A DNA stretch of 64,000 bases from Chitinophagaceae bacterium (GTDB lineage: Bacteria > Bacteroidota > Bacteroidia > Chitinophagales > Chitinophagaceae), in NCBI GenBank assembly GCA_016715365.1, contig JADKAM010000011.1:38108-102107 (forward strand), written 5' to 3'. A model generated the notes under the pieces. It worked only from the letters and a program-made list of their open reading frames with translations, was not told where the DNA came from and did no database searches. How positions within the stretch are numbered: position 1 is the stretch's first letter; the number at the start of each line of letters is the position of its first letter. The translations under genes were made by a program, and so were the position numbers. This document shows positions 63,689 to 64,000 of this stretch, one piece after another.

Positions 63689-63805
63689 CTATCTTATAGA
63701 CCTGGTACCTCTGTAATTACGGTTGGCTGCCTGTTGAGTAGTAACAGCCGGGGAACAGGAAATTAAAAAGGAAATGATGACAAAAAAAACAGCGAACTTT
63801 TTCAT
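63689..63805 (-). CDS. Small lipoprotein (38 aa)
   Basis: The ATG at 63805 opens 38 codons ending TAG at 63689-63691. The product begins MKKFAVFFVIISFLISC, a full lipoprotein signal with lipobox LISC. The mature part is 22 residues (starting SPAVTTQQAANRNYRG, ending TRSIR), basic at its end. Such a complete lipobox is unlikely by chance. Likely an unannotated small lipoprotein. Confidence 0.65.
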   Translation of the reverse strand: MKKFAVFFVIISFLISCSPAVTTQQAANRNYRGTRSIR

Positions 63806-63866
63806 TGAGGTATATTTTGGATTTTAAAACCTACTTTAAAAGTATAACCTGTTTGGCTGATTTTAA

Positions 63867-63998
63867 TTAGTGAAACTGCCCTGTTTTTTCAGTAAATGCC
63901 CTTGGGGTTTGTACAGGATACCTATAATGGGTTGTTGGGTTTACTACACTGAATGCCTGATGCCTGCTGTGTTTTTGATACACCATTGAGTTGCCGCC
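63867..63998 (-). CDS. 3' end of a partial gene or small protein
   Basis: The minus frame is open from the window edge to a TAA at 63867-63869, at least 43 codons, ending in PVQTPRAFTEKTGQFH. The frame includes an ATG five codons in from the edge. It is basic and has a plausible coding look, but the start is beyond or near the window end, so it cannot be named. Confidence 0.4.
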   Translation of the reverse strand, partial: GGNSMVYQKHSRHQAFSVVNPTTHYRYPVQTPRAFTEKTGQFH

Positions 63999-64000
63999 GT

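Noticed and set aside
1..64000. tRNA, rRNA, riboswitch or transposase
   Set aside because: No cloverleaf with a T-loop motif, no rRNA-like block, no transposase or integrase frame was found by eye in the intergenic gaps.

Overview
The window looks like chromosomal DNA of a Bacteroidota bacterium, most likely a Chitinophagaceae-type member. The evidence is SusC/SusD-like genes, a C-terminal type IX secretion sorting domain, promoters of the TTG-N19-21-TAnnTTTG kind, many lipoproteins, few Shine-Dalgarno sequences, and a carboxypeptidase-regulatory-domain TonB receptor. The family-level placement is inference. I saw no tRNA, rRNA, transposase, phage gene or CRISPR array.

Layout. 1-9.7 kb holds mostly small lipoproteins, membrane proteins and hypotheticals around a TonB-dependent receptor (1517-4018), a gluzincin-type peptidase, and an unknown protein overlapping a glycosyltransferase. 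9.7-11.7 kb has a YitT-family membrane protein and a secreted zinc peptidase that converge on a two-way terminator. 12.0-39.6 kb is a large carbohydrate region. A GH97 (SusB-like) gene is divergent from a LacI-family gene. The LacI gene starts a plus-strand galactan operon: GH53 lipoprotein, GH2-GH53 fusion, galK, galM. Facing it, a minus-strand starch/maltodextrin locus runs from 39.6 down to 22.2 kb: GH13 lipoprotein, MFS sugar transporter, GH13 (frameshifted), large GH13 with a type IX sorting domain, Nudix-type regulator, SusC (two frameshifts), SusD and two SusE/F-like lipoproteins. The two loci meet at a shared terminator at 22.16 kb. 39.7-46.9 kb is a complete histidine operon, hisGDCBHAF(IE), preceded by an unannotated leader peptide with four consecutive His codons and an attenuator hairpin. 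47-50.8 kb has a dipeptide epimerase and a DPE2-like 4-alpha-glucanotransferase. 51-64 kb holds an Omp85-like protein, membrane proteins, an FMN reductase, a TolB-like propeller, a VWA protein, a SHOCT protein and a double-AAA CbxX/CfxQ-type ATPase with a small partner, then small lipoproteins.

How the genes fit. Surface GH13 enzymes and GH97 should turn starch into maltooligosaccharides and glucose, SusCD imports oligosaccharides, the MFS protein carries sugar across the inner membrane, and the GH77 enzyme handles maltose. The galactan operon gives galactose that GalM and GalK feed into the Leloir pathway. A 17-bp palindrome of the form TGTGTA-N5-TACACA, exact or with one mismatch, lies before GH97, susC (twice), the large GH13 and the MFS gene. 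This suggests a local regulon, plausibly of the Nudix regulator encoded among them. The LacI gene has its own different 28-bp perfect palindrome. Three single-base frameshifts, all in short homopolymers, fall in the starch locus and may be assembly errors or real decay.
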